6,817 bases of DNA from CAZSWS01 sp964610765 (GTDB taxonomy: Bacteria > Bacteroidota > Bacteroidia > Bacteroidales > Tannerellaceae). The position numbers and the translations under genes are program-made. The stretch is taken from assembly GCA_964610765.1 (NCBI GenBank), contig CAZSWS010000105.1:1-6817 (forward strand), given 5' to 3'. The notes under the pieces were generated by a model. The model was not told the origin of the DNA. It ran no database searches and saw only the letters and a list, made by a program, of their open reading frames with translations. Below, in pieces: positions 5,939 to 6,817 of the stretch; the first letter of the stretch is position 1; the number at the start of each line of letters is the position of its first letter.

Positions 5939-6556
5939 ATGATAAACATTCAAATTGTTGACGACCACCGAATGGTTGTGGAAAGCTTGAGCAAGCTGAT
6001 TAATGAAACCCAAATAGCTCAAGTAAAAAACGCCTACTACGATTTGGCTACTTGTCGTGAGGGACTAGCCAAAGAACTCCCTGATATTTTACTTCTTGAC
6101 ATTGGATTGCCTGATGGTGATGGGGTTGACTTTTGTGAGGATATAAAGAAGCAATATCCTTCTTTAAAAATCATCATGCTGACAAGCTACAAAGAATTTA
6201 GCATAGCTAAACGAGCTTTACATAACGGTGCGCACGGGTATATACTTAAAAATGCAGAAAGTGAAGAGATGCTTTTGGGGATAGAAATGGTAAGCAAAGG
6301 CGAAGTATTCTTATGCGATGAAATAGATATTTTATTGAGGGAAAAGGTTAACGATGAGATTGTCTGGCTTTCCGAGCGAGAAAATCAGATACTCAAATAT
6401 GTAGCAGATGGGTATACCACAAAAGAGATAGCTGATTTTATTTTCCGTGAAATAGATACCGTAAAGTTCTTTAGGAAAAACTTGCTCATCAAGCTCAATG
6501 CACGCAATGCAGCCGAAATGATAAAAAAAGCATACGAAATGAAATTGATTTGGTAA
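5939..6556 (+). CDS. LuxR/NarL-family response regulator
   Basis: This is a 205-residue cytoplasmic DNA-binding regulator. The receiver domain (about 1-120) has the acidic pair D8/D9, phospho-acceptor D54 in ILLLDIGLPDGDG, T82, and Y101 with K104 in GYILKNAE, so it should be phosphorylatable. The C-terminal LuxR helix-turn-helix (about 143-205) reads LSERENQILKYVADGYTTKEIAD, followed by the recognition region DTVKFFRKNLLIKLNARN. Family members usually have a small residue plus H where this protein has FF, a minor oddity in the recognition helix. It lies 17 nt after the kinase stop, almost certainly in one transcript, and is the natural candidate to bind the TTTTGGGTAAT sites. No strong Shine-Dalgarno is seen, as is common in Bacteroidota. 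Confidence 0.95.
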   Translation: MINIQIVDDHRMVVESLSKLINETQIAQVKNAYYDLATCREGLAKELPDILLLDIGLPDGDGVDFCEDIKKQYPSLKIIMLTSYKEFSIAKRALHNGAHGYILKNAESEEMLLGIEMVSKGEVFLCDEIDILLREKVNDEIVWLSERENQILKYVADGYTTKEIADFIFREIDTVKFFRKNLLIKLNARNAAEMIKKAYEMKLIW

Positions 6557-6683
6557 ACAAACAACTGAACACCTTAGCACCGTAAAAATTCACAGTTCCT
6601 CTTTTCTCATTCAGGTACGGAATTTTATCTCAAAACATACAAGGCTTTTTTAATTTACTCCTATTGTTTTATTAAAAAAAGTA
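6557..6683. other. AT-rich intergenic region
   Basis: I see no gene in these 127 nt. A weak inverted repeat, AAAATTC (6585-6591) with GAATTTT (6620-6626), and a T6 run at 6645-6650 are present but do not form a convincing terminator for the kinase-regulator operon. Confidence 0.4.
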
Positions 6684-6770
6684 GGGCAAACTAATCGGCT
6701 CACAGCTGTGGACCAACCGGCTCACAGCTGTGGACTGATCGGCTCACAGCTGTGAGCCGATTAGTTGCCC
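6684..6770 (-). terminator. Large inverted repeat followed by a T-run, probable terminator for a gene beyond the right edge
   Basis: The left arm (6684-6710, beginning GGGCAAACTAATCGGCTC) is the reverse complement of the right arm (6745-6770, ending GAGCCGATTAGTTGCCC) apart from one missing base. On the minus strand the hairpin is followed by TAC and seven T residues (6680-6674), the layout of a rho-independent terminator. On the plus strand no T-run follows. The loop holds further repeat units, so the element is larger than a plain terminator. Confidence 0.55.
6696..6761. repeat. Three tandem 22-bp palindromic units
   Basis: Units start at 6696, 6718 and 6740, an exact 22-bp period. All three begin CGGCTCACAGCTGTG. 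The first two continue GGAC and then diverge; the third continues AGCCGAT, so that 6738-6761 is a perfect 24-bp palindrome. Every unit contains the 10-bp palindrome CACAGCTGTG. Confidence 0.9.
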
Positions 6771-6817
6771 CTATCAATTTGATTAAATGAATAGGCTATT
6801 TACTTTACATGCAAACA
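6771..6817. other. Right-edge sequence without a supportable gene
   Basis: A small perfect inverted repeat, ATCAA-T-TTGAT (6773-6783), is the only structure. On the minus strand one frame stays open from the edge to a TAA at about 6785-6787, so the end of a minus-strand gene could lie here, but the segment is too short to call. Confidence 0.3.

Noticed and set aside
6696..6761. CRISPR array
   Set aside because: The 22-bp period leaves only a few variable bases between conserved cores, with no spacers of 25-40 bp. The units are palindromic repeats inside a hairpin.

Overview
The window looks like chromosomal DNA of a gut-type Bacteroides or close Bacteroidota relative. The evidence is a nonulosonate synthase/phosphatase pair resembling the KDN-9-phosphate genes described in Bacteroides thetaiotaomicron, promoters matching the Bacteroidota -7 box TAnnTTTG, a lipoprotein with an acidic stretch after the lipobox cysteine (the Bacteroidota surface-export type), InlB/Listeria-Bacteroides repeats, and a TPR-containing sensor kinase of a kind common in this phylum. 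Species is not determinable from what I can see.

Left block (1-1590, + strand): the tail of an upstream reading frame, then a NeuB-family synthase and a capless HAD phosphatase separated by 3 nt. Together they would make a C9 keto-acid sugar through a 9-phosphate intermediate, most likely KDN, for a surface glycan. The activating CMP transferase is not in the window.

Middle block (1672-3911, - strand): two paralogous lipoprotein genes in tandem. The upstream copy (2535-3911) is intact: lipobox, three InlB-type repeats and an unrecognised C-terminal domain. The downstream copy (1672-2367) is a wreck: the same N-terminal head with a 1-nt deletion in its signal peptide, joined out of frame to a single RCC1 repeat and tail. 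The two copies share about 172 bp of coding sequence and also their promoter regions.

Right block (4101-6556, + strand): a periplasmic-TPR/one-TM histidine kinase followed 17 nt later by its LuxR/NarL-type response regulator, transcribed divergently from the intact lipoprotein gene.

The most interesting signal is regulatory. The divergent intergenic region holds a perfect 11-bp inverted repeat (ATTACCCAAAA / TTTTGGGTAAT). Each arm lies exactly 22 nt from a -7 box, one facing the kinase operon and one facing the lipoprotein gene. A third near-identical copy, also exactly 22 nt from a perfect -7 box, precedes the broken paralogue. I infer a small regulon in which the two-component system controls itself and a surface-lipoprotein family.

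The right edge (6684-6770) carries three 22-bp units built on the palindrome CACAGCTGTG inside a larger inverted repeat. On the - strand this is followed by a T-run, so it probably terminates a gene lying beyond the window.
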